Notes: generated from the letters alone by a model not told the origin. 64,000 nt of DNA from Plectrocnemia conspersa (GCA_009617715.1 VTFK01000309.1:186001-250000), one strand, 5' to 3'; shown: positions 26,301 through 39,833, numbered from the stretch's first letter. Numbers and translations are program-made.

Positions 26301-26790
26301 ATTGAAAAATTGCCATGTAATTTCATTAAAAATTAACACTGTAATTTTGACGCACCCCGTCAAAACGATCGTGTCATCTCGTTTTGTTGATAATAATATA
26401 TCTACCATACACGCAAGGATTATGTCGGCACACAAACGGCAGATATTTCATGGAAAATATATTAACGAGCATTATTGTTCTAGTGATTATTGAGTTCTCG
26501 CGTACACAAAATAGAATCATAAATCATCACCAAAGTATTAAGCGTCCATTGTGGGGTCGTCAAAGTTTGCTTTTAAATCCGCCTCTCAAGTATTGACTGT
26601 ACACATGCGAGTTAATTTATACGCGTTGATATTAGATTATGACTTAAAATACAAAGTTTAAGGTTCGTTTCCTGATGAGATTAGGCCACGAATGGCTCTA
26701 AATCACGCGAAAATCTGAAACAATACCTACCAGGTTTCCCCAGTCATAAAAGTCGGGACGCTAACAATGTGCCGGATTTTCATATGAATA
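26300..26790. promoter_or_regulatory. Candidate conserved noncoding island
   Basis: Complex, less A+T-rich sequence with words such as ATTTTAATTATCC, TTTATACGCG and CATTGTGGGGTC, and no frame longer than about 70 codons. The two overlapping short frames at 26302 and 26384 have no motif. A regulatory role is inferred only from composition. Confidence 0.25.
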
Positions 26791-29700
26791 TTTTAATTAT
26801 CCTCGTGTTTTAGATATTTACAAAAATGAGGATAAGATAATGTTGCGCACTTTACACGACGTTATGTATTTATATTCTAAGCAACGTGTATTCTCGGTTA
26901 TTAAAACGTAGATAATAGAAAGCACATAATCCAGACTTGTATTATTCTCTACATTAAAGCTTTAAAATCAGCGTGTATATACTGTATTTATCAGTTATGT
27001 TACTGAAAAACTAGGCTGTTATCTGCAAATATTATTATGCAAACAAACTTGAATATCTCCGAAGTTTATTTATTTTTATTATTTTTTTTTGTGTATGAGT
27101 TTCATTAAATTTTAACATCATTATTCGTACAGTATGGATCATAGTTTTTTATATCATACATACATCAGCACTGATGTTATACCTGAAAGCCTTAGATAAA
27201 CATTACATATGGACCCTAGTGTTTTTTTATTTATATCTAAATGGGAGATCGGAATCAGTTTTCATTATTTAATTATAATTCTAGTCAAACAATACAGATT
27301 ATTTTTTTCTAATCAATCCTAATACCACGAATAAATATTGTAGGTATTTATTAAAATAAAAATCCAGCTTAGTCATAAATTGTGATATCTTTAGATTTTA
27401 AGCTATATTAAAAGTTTATAGATAATATTATATATGTCACTAATTTACAGTCATTTTAGTCTTACTATTTACTTGATTATGTTGTAATGCATTAGGCTAA
27501 CGCTTTTTATGTTACAGTGAAATATTTATAACATCGCAATATAATATAAATCGCAATTTATTGTATTTAATTCCAGTTCGGAATGAATTGTGCTAATTTT
27601 ATATTTTTTGTTTTAATTGCTTAAAAATATATGCTTTTACTAGTTTACCTGTGTTTTTCATTGTTAATTTTTTATTCATCTTTTTGTAAGATTCATAAAA
27701 TAATTTAAATCAACAGTGTTAAAATCAGTTATAAATTTTGATACTTTTATTTCTATATACTTCTATTTTAATTCTTTAATATTAAAAGTAAGAACTTTGA
27801 TTAGTATAAATGCGGTAATTAAAAATACGTAAATTACGTTACCGATATCCAGTTGCATTTTATGGTTTTAATATTGCTCATTTTGTACAGGACTTTCACT
27901 ACCGACTCTTTTCACCTTTGGGAATTCATTGCTACAATGTCTGCTTTAAAACTTTTTTGTTTCGAGTTTGTTCAAATGATATCCTACCTTTTTATGTTTT
28001 TAAAAACCACATTTTACTAAAACTAAAGTATTAATATGGTGAATAACAACATTACAAAATAATCATTAATATATTCATAAATTTAAATTAAATATAAAAC
28101 ACTAATCTTGATTATTTGAACATTTCTGATTTGATACTTAGCTGCATATTAAATTGCATCTGAAATGGATGTTACTTGTACGCCATTTTCTTATAATATT
28201 TCTATATATAAAAGTCAGAAGAATTAAAATTTAGCGACCTTGAGTAGCTAAGAAGCACTGTGTTCCGAGAGATGCTTTATTCGTATTTTTTTACATATAC
28301 GCTTAATCTTTTAACAAAAAAAAATACGCAAAATAGTAAATAAGCTGACAGCAATGCTTGATGTAAATTTTCTTACTAATAAGTCAAGAAAAAAAAAATA
28401 TTATTTAAATTAACCTTTACTACAAATTATACAAAATGTGACAATATGACAAATGTTTTAAAGTTAATCCTCTGTATTACGAATATTATTTTTATTTTAT
28501 GAAACTAAAATATATATTTAATTATTTTGTTTTATTTTATATTCATTATTTTGACTGTTTTATTTTTAATATAAATGTGTATTAAGCCTAATAATTTTAA
28601 TAATATTAAAATAAAACATGATTTAACTACTTGTGAAAGAGGTAATTTCTTAAAGTTCTAAAATATATGTATTACTTTATTGAAACCCTTTCTTTGCAAC
28701 ATTACAAGCATTAGTACAATGTCTTACACAACCAAAACTTTACTTTGAACATCGGTCTTAAATCAAAGTTTGTAAATCAGTATAACTTTTACTATTATTA
28801 TATAAATATAAAACCAATGAATTTTAATAACATGACCTAGCTCAATTTTATTTTAATTATTTAACACGATATACAACTATGAGATTAGGAAACTTATCCC
28901 ACGTTATCATATGTTACACTTTCATTTAAGGCTTTATACATAATTCTTTTAGGGGTTTTCGTAATGTTGGCATCATAACAATGCACAAAGTGGCTTTTTA
29001 AAAATAAACTTACATATATATTATTGTATGTATATTATAATTAGGTAATTGCGAATATAAAATAAAAACTAATTGATAAAATATATTTTTACCTCAGATA
29101 TTTATATATATTCTATTTTTAATTTAATTAATTAAACATTTTCCCGTAATAAGTTCAACAAATTATTCTAAATGTTCATTGTTTAATCGATTATATGCTT
29201 GATCAACCGTTAAATCTGTTTATACCCCTTATACATTTTTTCCGAGATTCTATACAACCGCAGACCGTAACAAAACGTACTTAATCTCTCTTTCTTACTT
29301 TCACATATACATACAACAATACAATATAAAATAAACTAACTTTGCGCACTCTGTTTTCTCAAATGGGTGGTCACTTAGGGATTCGTGGGATCATTGGTCT
29401 AGCAAGAGGTACTGTTACTTGCTCCTGGCAGATTATGTCAGCAAAACTTTGAGCATTCACAGGTAAATGTGCCAAGACTAGACTTACATGATATTAAAAA
29501 TAAATGTTTTTTTTATTTAAATAAAAGTTTTTTTATATTTTATTTAAAATTACTATATATAATATGTATATAATGCAAACTGAAATATTATAATCAATAA
29601 TAAAAATACAAAAGCTCTACTATAAATACTTGGGTAAAAAAATCAATATCTAGTTTATCTTATAGTTAATTGCACTGCATAAAAATAGTAAAATATCTGT

Positions 29701-32440
29701 TTTTATCTGTAAACGTAATATGTCATGATGGATCGGAATATTAATTTATAATAAAACTCACTAATTCCGATCTCCTAGATATGATATAAAATTAAAAACG
29801 CAAAGGTCTATATGGGACTCAAACCAGCGACTTATAACACTCGTCAATCGTTAGAGTATATGTAGGATATGAAACAAAATCTTTTAGATATTGATGATCG
29901 ATTTTTTACACCAATCTAGCATGTTGATTCAAGTGAAAGGTTTGAAAGAATGTTCCAAAATAAAATATTTAAAGCATGTTGGAACACCGTTAGTTAAAAA
30001 AAGTTAAGATGATTCATAAAATATTTATTAAGTGAGAAGTTTCTTTATTCAAGATAAGTTTAGAAGACAGAATTACGACCCTTTGAATACCATGACTACT
30101 CTGGTAAGCTAAGCTTTATGAGACGATGATCTTGTTGAATGAGTGGTTGCTAAAAATATGATACATTAATAACAACTAATAATAAAAAGAAAAAAATATT
30201 GATATTAAAATGACTGTCATAATTAAGTATTTAAATTTATTTTAATTAATTTTTATCTTAACTCATCAGAACACTTCTAGAAGAAAATGCTGAAAAGATG
30301 AAAAAAAACATATAATTAATTTAAAAATAAATTAAATTTACTGGTTTTAATAACCATTTGCTTTTATGACTACTAGTTCTTGAGTTATATTTTCTATATC
30401 TGTCAGTTTTCTGCTCTGTTGTAAAGCGATGCAGCCACCGATCTCAGTTATGCAGAGTGATGATGCAACTTATCATGTAGATATTTATTAGTGATTTTCA
30501 TAAAATAGAAAAATGATTCTGAGCAGGGTGAAAACTCCTGATGATGCTGGGACAATCTTCGGTGAAATATAGAGACTCATTCAAAAAACAAGATGAACGC
30601 GAAAAAATCACGTAAATAATTTTTGACCCCAATATCGGTGGTCGAAACGTCGGCAAACGAGATGCGAGAAAGAAAAGATGCGATACGCAAGACCTCACAT
30701 CTTAAAAAGCTAAGTAACGTATTGAATAAATCCGGTAAAAATTTAAACAAAAAATACACACGTATAATTATAAATTAAATTTACTTACACATAGCCAATT
30801 AAAGCTAAAAGTAATTGTTAACTAAGTAAAATGGGATTTATGTACAGATATACTATAGTAATTTATTATTTTTAGGTAAGCCAACATTGGTAGTATAACC
30901 AGTTGTATTTAAAAAAAAATTTTAAGCTTTATATAACAAAAAAGGTTCCAGATGCATTATTCACGTTGCGGCACGTTCGTGAATACTGCGTACTAAGTAA
31001 TTATATAAGGATTTCTTGGGTTCCCTAATTAAAAATAGTAGAGTACAAATCTTAGTTTTTTTTTTAAGAAAGCTTGTGCTTATATTTTATATATGCCTAA
31101 TGTATTATGTAATTTAGCATAATAACAAATTATTAATCCTAGCTATAAAATAATATTTTTTTTATGTAAATGAATGATTTATTTTAACTGAATTAGTGAA
31201 ATCGAGCTAGATATTTTCTAAAACATTTATTTTAATTACTGTAATATATATTAAGTACTATCACATAATAATTCAATTATATTTTACACAGACAAACCTT
31301 AATTTCAGAAATATTCGCTAAAAGAGAGTTAAAGCGAGAGAGTATGTATGGCGTAGGCACATATTTTATTATGCAAAGAAATTTTTCGTGATTAAACACT
31401 GAAAATCTCATTTTAGTACTATATTTACTTTACGTTTACGTACAGTGTATATTTTACAATCTCGAATCAGAAAGAAGCAGCTATCTTTATTTATAAATTA
31501 TGTAACATAATGTTCCGCAGATAATAAATCTTTTTTTAATTTCATAAATGCTACACAGTTTGCTCAATTAAAAAATATAGAACCATACCAATAAATTGAA
31601 GCCAGCAAAAAAGCTTCCAACTGGCGTATTATTACGATTTTGTCTATTAAATACTAAAATACGTTTCAAAAATCTGTAAATGTTCCTTTTCCTGTAATAC
31701 AAAACCATCATCAGTTTTGTTAATTAAATAAAACATGATTTTAATACGAATTTATAGTGCTCGTAAAAATGTACTGATCATATTAAAACGTTATTTTATA
31801 ATATTTTTATTCTATACATTATTTTTTGCATGTTATAATTTTTTTGTGATTGATTTAGTAATTTATATCACTATGTTTCTAAATATTAATAGTATTTTAC
31901 AATTTATTTTTATTCTTTAATATTTCTTATTTATTTTTATCCATTTTTTTTTTATTTAAATTTAAAGTAATATTAATATTATCATATTTTTTCTATTAGA
32001 TTATTGACAGTTAAATACAAAATAAAAATTTATATTAGTATAAATTATATTATATTGTACTTATTTATAATTAAACTATTGATGTGTGATTTAATGCAAT
32101 ATTTCAATAATAATTAGCTATTTAAATATCAGTTTGTAATTATAGTTTCAATAGTAGTTACATAATCTATTAAAAAAAATATATTTTAACATATTATTTT
32201 ACATAGTTATTATAGCAATACATTTATCACAAATTAATTAAATATATTATAACTCAATTTTATATTTAACATATATATTAAATTATTTATGATTCAACTT
32301 ACTTTTCATATAAAAATCACGCTTCAGATGCATTTATTCAGTCAGTAGAACTTAATCACAATCTTATTAATTTTAACCGCTATATAACAAATATATATTA
32401 TGTATCTTGTACATCTATAAATAGTTCACAAAGTTCACAA
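26791..32440. other. Long A+T-rich noncoding stretch
   Basis: No gene or transposon end was recognised over about 5.6 kb, apart from a weak tRNA-like piece (29800-29875). A GC-richer phrase near 29340-29470 contains TGGTCTAGCAAGAGG, which resembles a tRNA A box, but no B box follows. Open frames at 30498-30759 and 31735-31920 carry no motif, and the second is low complexity. The stretch is compatible with large introns or a gene desert. Confidence 0.45.
29795..29875 (-). repeat. Possible degenerate tRNA-like SINE head
   Basis: On the minus strand a B-box-like GGTTTGAGTCCC is preceded by GAGTGTTATAAGTCGC, typical of tRNA-derived heads. The A box has decayed beyond recognition. It is not similar to the SINE copies at 23.6 and 33.0 kb, so if real it is another family. 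Confidence 0.3.
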
Positions 32441-32449
32441 TCACATTTG

Positions 32450-32720
32450 TACACACGCGAATCAAAACTTTTTGTCACTTTCAAAATTTATTTTTTGTCA
32501 CTTGATGTACGCGGACATTGTTAAAATTAGCTGTTTAAAAGTTGTTTAAACGAAAAGTTAAATTTAACGGCAAAAGTTAGCAGATGCGTGATGCAACGCA
32601 AGGGAACTTTACGGCGAGCTACAGACCTCTACGGCGTAGCGCGAACGACTGCCATCGGCCGACTGAGTTACCCGTTGGCATTTGTCGTCGAGTAGATCAG
32701 CGCTTTCCAAACTGATGTTG
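32450..32720. other. GC-richer island, unassigned
   Basis: The core at 32580-32705 has many CG dinucleotides and is open on the minus strand as the tail of an 86-codon frame (32609-32869). The other half of that frame is A+T-rich and probably chance. It could be a first exon, promoter or conserved noncoding element. Confidence 0.3.
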
Positions 32721-33030
32721 ACAAGCGATAAACATAATAAGTTGAATACAGGTTTTTTTATACAACATACGCGGGTTCTTGTTATTAATACATATATATT
32801 AAAAAATATATGTACACGATTTTTTATTATTAAAATTAAATATGTAATAATTAAATACATGCCCACCAACTCGTTATATAGTTTTAATATAATTGATAGT
32901 TAAAAATATAAATATTTATAGCTAATACACTCATTTGAATAATAAATAAAATAAAATAAAATATATACTTGTCTAAGAAAGCTATTTTAATAAAATAAAA
33001 ATCATAAAGTTTATACTTTTTTTAATGTCT

Positions 33031-33330
33031 TTGTAACATGACAGACCTAAGCCCATTGCGTTATTACGGGGTAAATCTGTAGCAACTGGGTAAGTAAATC
33101 GAATATAATAAATACTTACAATTAAATGAGAGTGTTTAACCACCGGAATAAAAGTTTATCTATATTATTATGTGTAAAATAAATTATAATCAATAGGTTT
33201 TTGTAGATGGGTTTGTTTTTTGATATTCGCAAATATTTTTTATAAATAAAAAGTGCTGCTACCGGGGCTCGAACTCGAAACCACAGGGTTACTAGTCTCA
33301 GGCGCTACGGACTACGCTATTCCGTCATTG
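33031..33330 (-). mobile_element. tRNA-derived SINE, copy 2 (minus strand)
   Basis: On the minus strand the head at 33255-33330 reads with an A-box-like TAGCGTAGTCCG and a B-box-like GTTCGAGCCCC. The anticodon-region phrase GAGACTAGTAA is shared with copy 1. The body continues left to about 33031 with recognisable similarity to copy 1, including the segments near CCCATTG and GTAAATCTGTAGCAAC. Its promoter boxes are closer to consensus than those of copy 1. SINEs are transcribed by polymerase III and need a LINE's enzymes to move. Confidence 0.8.
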
Positions 33331-33335
33331 TTGTA

Positions 33336-36300
33336 TAAAATATAACAGGGACGTTATATTTTATATGTTATATGAAATATGTAATAGTAAAAGTATTTTC
33401 ATTTAACACTATTCTCATTGTATTGTTATTCAATGTTATTTAATCTACGATCAACTTTATTAAAACACCCTAAATCAGCGGTTCTTAAGCTTGTAATCTT
33501 TCTTGAAAAAATGATTTTTTGAGGATGATTTTTCAAATAAAAGCTAGGTCTTAAATATTAGGTAATACAATTTTCCTAATTATCAGCTACTTTAAATCAG
33601 AGAGAATAAATATATATATATGTATATATTTTGATAAATATTTATAAACAAAATATTACCACAAAGATAGGATAACTTAATTTAGCATTTAATAAAATTT
33701 TATTATAAAATTTACCAATAAGATACTTTTACTTTCTCAATGATTGTCATTTATAAAAAATTCAAGAATTATACTAAAAAAAATATACTTAATAGTGTGT
33801 TTTATCCATTTTTATTAATAAAGTAAAATTGTAAAGTACATCTATTAATTTATAAAATAAATCTTAAATATTTACGTGATGTATGAAAATGTAGATATAT
33901 TTAGCATCTCTTCAAATTACGTAGTAATACATTTTTGATAAAAAAAAACACAATAAATTTATATAAAAATAATATTATAAGTTAAAAAATGATCTTTGTT
34001 TTTATAATAATTAGCTGTATAAATTTTAGAGTTTATTAAATAAATTTGTAAATAATTTTATTCGATTTGTATGTAATATTTTAATTGGTTTCGTATAATT
34101 ATTACTGTAATTAATTATTATTTTTAAATTCATGCAATAATATTATGTGTATATTTAAATACAATTTTAATAAAGTATGAAATGATGTCATAAAATACGC
34201 AAATTTTAAAATATACATAAATTAGAATACGCTTATATGACCAAAAGCCTATTCATACAGACACACTTGTGCAATTGACCCCTAAAACATAATTAGTTAC
34301 TGAAAGTCGTGTCGTAAATCGAATTCCATATTCCCTTAGGAACAATCATATAAATATGGGTTACATTTATAATCCGTTGGATACATTCCATATTTTCCGA
34401 ACCCAACCCGTTTATAATATATTCCTGTTATAGCGTATTATTACTTTTGTTCATGTATTAAATTTTAGTCACTACATAAAAATCAAATTTTTATCATATT
34501 AAATAAGAATGTGATTGCACTTATATCAAAAAATAATCTAAAATACAAAATATTTAGTTACTGTATTTTTAACTGATATTATTAATAATAATTAGAATGT
34601 ACCTGCAAAGAATTGTACATTTTACGATAGAGCTTTGTGTTCGTAGATAAAAGAACAGCGAATGGTCGCTTAAAGACAGAAAATGGTTAATTGCCCGAAG
34701 CACGATTTAGAGCAGTTCTATGTTTTATTAGGTAGTAATTCACGCTACTGTAGAGATAGAAAGTTTCTGAAAATTAACATAGTGCTCTTCTTTGCATACT
34801 AATATTATTTAATCAGATTGGACCGCATTCGTTGCAGTTATAATTAATTTAACATGAAATTCACTTTAATTACGGTGATCAAAAAAAATAATTATGTGTA
34901 TTATTATTATTAAAAAATATCTAATTAAACGTATCGATCTGTATAATTTAATTTCGAAGAAATCGAATATTGTAGAAAAGTTATAAATAAATTATCCTGG
35001 CATGTTCACAAGCATACTTGCGAGTACATATGTATAAAATTGTTTATTTATACGTGACATATGTATGTCAATATGAGACGAAAAAAAATGAAGCTTGAGA
35101 TGGACTTTTTCATTTATAAAACCCTGTATATAAGACGGTTATTATTAAAGACGCAGAATCAAATTTCATTATTCAAAATCTACTGTATTATTATCAAGGT
35201 ATTGTATTATAAACACTCATAGCGCTAAGCTGTTTATATTACAACGGAAAATTTACGACAATAAATAAACAAATAAAAAATAATAAAACCAATATATAAA
35301 AACAAACAAGAAGCCACAAGACCAAATATAACAATTTCTCCGAATTATATATCTAAAAATAAATTTTCTCGTCGAATTTTTTTGGTGCGTTATTTTTTAA
35401 CGGAAAGCATGGTACGTGTACTTTAATACAAAAAAATAAAGCAAATTTATCATCCTCCAAAACATAATGTTATTTGTATATATTGTAACTGATATTTACA
35501 CTGTGAATGTTTTTTGCCACAAAGATAAAGTTATATATTTTATATTTTAACTTTAATGCTGAAATTTTACATATAGATAATATATTTCAATTGGGCAAGA
35601 TACTTAAGAATTGTTTCATTATCATTTATGATATGTATTATTGACACATTTTATAGAAGATCAATTTTTGTTTCCTAGATTATATACAATACTTGTTTGT
35701 TTTTTATATACAACTTATACTGCATTAATTTTTTTAGAATTGATGTCTGTTTTTTTTGCCTGCGATTATTATCTTTTTTAAGTCTATATATAAATGAAAT
35801 ATATGAAAATATAATTTTAACACTTACCAAAATAGGCATTTATGAAAACAGTAGTTTAACCCATTAAAATTTGCATCATTTACATAAATTAAATTATTAT
35901 TGATTAGAAATTAAATAAATTTTTTAAATTTCAAGCTTTATGGTAAATTTTATTTTGACATTTTTTACAGAAAGTGTTTAGTTTACAGTAAAACATTTTA
36001 ATATCTTTGCAGCTTATTAGTTTTAAAAACAAACGTAGTGGGATTTAAATATTTTTATATTTATTAAGTTGTTTTAGACAACCTGTAAAATTAGTATACA
36101 TCGACACTAAATATTTTTTAAATATTAAAACTAATTAAGACCTGAAAATTTATGCCATACCTGCTTTATATACAAGAGATTATTCTTCTTGCTTTAGTAT
36201 TACAACCGGTCAAACCTCCTTCACTCTTGTCTTTCTCTCGCTTTTTCTTCCACATACATTCTCTTACCATACTTCTCAAATCCTTCTTAACATAATATCA

Positions 36301-37270
36301 GGGTTTTTAAAACCAAAGCATATTTAAAATTATTAAAAAAAAAACATATAATTTTTTTTTACTATATGTATATACAAGGAGATAGTAAAACACGCAAAAT
36401 TATAATACACAATAAAATATAGATAAAACATAAAAAAACATTAACTATTAATAGCATTTTAAATTAAAAAAGGCAATGTTTAAGAATAATCAATCAGTAA
36501 CATTGTTATATGTGATTATATCATACAAATATATTATATTCAATTTTTACATTGCAAATTTTAGATGCATATGAACGCACATTTAGTAAAAATATAACTA
36601 CCATTCAATTTAAAACAAACAAAAAATATATCAAACGTACTCTTTGATAATTACTTAGCATTTACAATATCAGGATCATCATCAAAGTATTTTTGTATTG
36701 CAGAACGAGCTTATTCGCTACCCTGACGCACGTGACGATCGGAGATTCTAAAGGAAAACATAATAAAATGCCAATCTGTAACTATTGAAATCAAAAGTAC
36801 TCTATTTACAAGTGTTGCCAAATATTCGTTACTCAAAAGCATTCTTCAAGCAAAACAATGGTAACAGAAAATACAAATTTGTTTCCGCTTCTAAGAATTG
36901 CTTTGGTAAGATGTGTCAAGAGCAGAAAAGAGCTCAGCTCCTTCTCACTTTTATATTATATTTAATTTTAAGCTTAGCATTTTAGACTTAACCATATGAA
37001 AGTTGTAAAGCTCTAATTAATTGTAGAACTTTTAGTAAGTTATGTTTGGATTTGAACAGAAAATGGACGTTTCGTAACTGTTAAATTAAGTTTCATAGAC
37101 ATTTTAGTGCGGCATATAATTTCACTAGTGCTTATCAGGTAAATAATATTCTATTGGTGAAAATGTATTTGGACTTCAATAGTGAAAATATAACTTCGCT
37201 AAAAAATAAAAATTCACTGTAACATTTATACATTGCACACAAATAAATAATGATTGAAATTGCACGAAAT
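33336..37270. other. A+T-rich noncoding DNA
   Basis: No gene was established. A short minus-strand exon-like piece at 36657-36750 is listed separately. 36180-36290 is pyrimidine-rich. The frame at 36785-36985 has no motif. Confidence 0.45.
36657..36750 (-). other. Exon-like fragment with acceptor, unassigned
   Basis: The minus strand has a good acceptor (ATGTTTTCCTTTAG) at about 36749-36762, followed by a less A+T-rich stretch. One frame reads ISDRHVRQGSE, a stop, then ARSAIQKYFDDDPDIVNAK and a stop. The second half is charged and protein-like. The in-frame TAA means this is either a broken exon or retrocopy, or chance. A different frame is open for 27 codons. Confidence 0.2.
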
Positions 37271-38890
37271 TTGAAGTTTTACCTTAGCAAACATGGAACA
37301 TGATTTTTCTCTCACCAACCGCCTTAAAAACGAAACGAAAATCCGTCACGATATATGAAATAAATACAAAAGCATGCTTTATGTTCCACTTCCAGTTTCA
37401 TACGCTAATAAGTTAATGAATAAATGTCACCTGAGGGTCCAGGGGGGCAGAGGCCCACGGAGAGGTGCCAAGCGCCAATTTTTTTCATTTGTCGTCAATT
37501 CGGCATAGGTTAACGTTATTTTAGGGAGCTGATATTTCACTAATTAGTGTTTAGGATCAAATAGAATGAATTTAGAGGGTATGCGTATCGGATTTCGTAA
37601 AAAAATATTTTTAGCCTGTATAAAAAACACCCAAATGTTTGACTTTCAAACGTTCGACTTTCGCACATTTAAAAAAAACATATATTTTTATAAAAAATCA
37701 TAAACATGAGTGAGAAACGGAAAAACTTCAGTGTTGATACGAACAAAAAGAAATCAAGGACTCATAAACTTCACATGATTCGAGACAAAGATGGAAATTA
37801 TTAGACGTTCTGATAGCGGTGAATCTTTTGCTTTAATCGGACGGTCGTATGATACAAACAGGTCTACGATATGTTCAATTTTGCAAAATAAAAATATAAT
37901 ACGTTCAAAATTGTGGAAATTAAAGATATATTTCCACAATATTTAAAGATATGTTTCCAAAAAAACACGGCAAAAAAAAACATGGATGAAATGGAAAAAT
38001 CTTTGTCATCATGGATCGATGACCAACATCAAAAAGATGTCACTTTGATTATTTCAATTATGCAAGCAAAAGCTCTTAGAACACAAAGATTGAAAGGATA
38101 GATTAAAAAAAAGATTTTAACACTGTTCAAGCAAGTAACGGTTGGTTATACAATTTTAAAATGAGGTATTTTTTTCATAATATTAAATTTACTGGAGAAT
38201 CGGCTGATGCAGATAAAGATGCTGCAAAATAATTTATTTCCTTATTATCCAAAATTATTGAAGATGGAGAATAATTCTCTAGCCAAATATTTAATGTAGA
38301 TGAGACAGGTTTATTTTGGAAAACTCTTTAACAATGAAAAATATGAATGAAGCCTTCACGCATCTTGACAAATTTTTAAATATAATGGAAGATTGTGATT
38401 CCAATGGAGAACGCATACCTCAATTGCGTAAGGCAGTCAATAAAGACATAGCATGTTATAAAATACTATACGAAGAAAAGAAAAAGAATAGTGAAAAACA
38501 GTTAATTCTTGATAACTTTTCAAAGGAAACACCCGCAAACCCTACTAAACTTGTCTCTTAAACGCCTTTTAAACATCTTATATTTACTTGATAAATAAAT
38601 ATTTTAAAATACACACAATTCCAATTATCATGGCGCATTGGGAAAAACCGGTAAGTCTTAATAATAAAATAATAAATATACCATAAATAAGGGTATATAA
38701 TTTTTGAATACATCAACAAAGCAGGGGATACAAAAGAAAAGAAGATCCTCGACAAGATTGACTGATCAAATACCGTCTGTATATTAATTCAGTTTTAGTT
38801 TGATTGTATTATAGTATTAAAAATGTTTTACCATCAAGAAAAAATATAATAAAAATTATTTTTTCTTTCAATTAAATGTTAAAACATTCG
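37270..38890 (+). mobile_element. Internally deleted pogo/Tigger-type DNA transposon
   Basis: The element is defined by its transposase relic (37706-38561); the outer limits are approximate because I could not prove terminal inverted repeats. A GTTCGACTTTCGCACATTT segment near 37650 and a partly related CATTCGACTAA segment near 38886 may belong to the ends, but the match is weak. Pogo/Tigger elements belong to the Tc1/mariner superfamily and insert at TA. Confidence 0.65.
37706..38561 (+). pseudogene. pogo/Tigger-like transposase, broken and internally deleted
   Basis: An ATG at 37706 opens MSEKRKNFSVDT. Shifting frames then carry a CENP-B-type helix-turn-helix segment (GESFALIGRSYDTNRSTI, about 37810-37880), then a Tc5/CENP-B second DNA-binding region (MDEMEKSLSSWIDDQ, about 37980) with GWLYNFKMRYFF-like sequence near 38150, then the first catalytic aspartate in FNVDETGLFW near 38290-38320. 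The sequence then jumps straight to the C-terminal tail (AFTHLDKFLNIMEDCDSN to 38561). The rest of the DDE core is missing, so a deletion at about 38320 joined the start of the catalytic domain to the tail. Frameshifts and stops elsewhere also inactivate it. Confidence 0.8.
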
Positions 38891-39215
38891 ACTAATTTGT
38901 GCCAGTAGATTTGTGCGGTCCATGCGTTGAAGGCATTATCAAACGGCGCGCGAGCCACATTCGCAAATTCCCCGATGCGAATTCTCCCACCGTGAATTCG
39001 CACAATGAAGCGAGCCGAGTACGGCAAGAGAAATTCCGCTCATTGTCGACACAGCATCCTTTGTACTTCGTTCAGGATTAGGCACTAACGGTTCGAAGAG
39101 CCGCGATGACACATTCGCACTTTCGTTACGCACAATATCCGGGCGATTATGTGGAAATCGTTTACGATAATCGCCGACGGTACGCCAGTTGTCACACTTA
39201 CTTCATATTTAGTAG
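38890..39215. other. GC-rich island, unassigned
   Basis: Strong contrast in composition with the flanks. Frames of 60-64 codons are open on both strands (38899-39081 plus, 38939-39133 minus), neither with a recognised motif. It may be the right-hand part of the adjoining transposon, an exon or a regulatory element. Confidence 0.3.
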
Positions 39216-39746
39216 GGTTAAAACTAATTATAACTATGTGAGGAGCCGGTTATATTATATAATAATCAACGAGAGGTGAAAATTAAATAGTGTATTTATT
39301 GATTTATATGGTAAATATGAATAATTTGATACCCAAAACTAATGATCATCTCTCTCAAAAGTTCAACAAATTCGTGTATTAAACCATATTTTTTAAATGT
39401 CTTTAATTGAGAATGTTAAAACCAAAACTGACCCAAATATCATGTTTAAGTTTCATCTGAAATCTAAGCTGAAACCGATTTTATTATGCGTTACATTTAA
39501 AACTTATTGCATTGCATGTCGAAAAGTATTTATTCAAAATACACGTGCTGAGCAAAACTAATTAAGTAAAAAAGTTGAGCAAAATTCATGAAACTTTTCT
39601 CGTGTCCCGGGACATGAGACAACTAAAAATTATAAAAGTCATCAAAAAGTTGTCTCGTCGCTAATGAACTAAAATTCAAAAACATTTTTTTTTAATTCAA
39701 AATTTCGTTTTGGCTCCCGGAGATGTCTGTCCCTACCCTCTAGAAC
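39216..39746. other. Noncoding DNA
   Basis: No gene was recognised. Confidence 0.45.
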
Positions 39747-39833
39747 TGTCCTTGCACACTGCAAAGTAAGTAAAGAAATATAGTCTGGAGTCCAGACTAT
39801 ATTTCTTTACTCACTTTGCAGTGGGCAAGGACA
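39747..39833. repeat. Near-perfect 87-bp palindrome
   Basis: Arms of 43 nt (39747-39789 and 39791-39833) are separated by a single base. By eye 41 of 43 positions pair. Arm ends read TGTCCTTGC outwards and AGTCTGGA at the centre. Weaker symmetry continues a few bases beyond both arms. A loopless palindrome of this size should form a cruciform or foldback. It is not a typical microRNA precursor because there is no loop. Confidence 0.85.

Noticed and set aside
29382..29470. tRNA gene or SINE head suggested by TGGTCTAGCAAGAGG
   Set aside because: No B box follows at the right distance and no cloverleaf could be drawn.
31735..31920. Hydrophobic 61-codon frame, briefly considered as nuclear mitochondrial DNA
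   Set aside because: No mitochondrial gene order, tRNA or conserved residues seen; low-complexity A/T sequence explains it.
38899..39133. Two opposing ~60-codon frames as a host exon
   Set aside because: Both strands open, no start, splice or domain evidence; GC content alone explains the openness.
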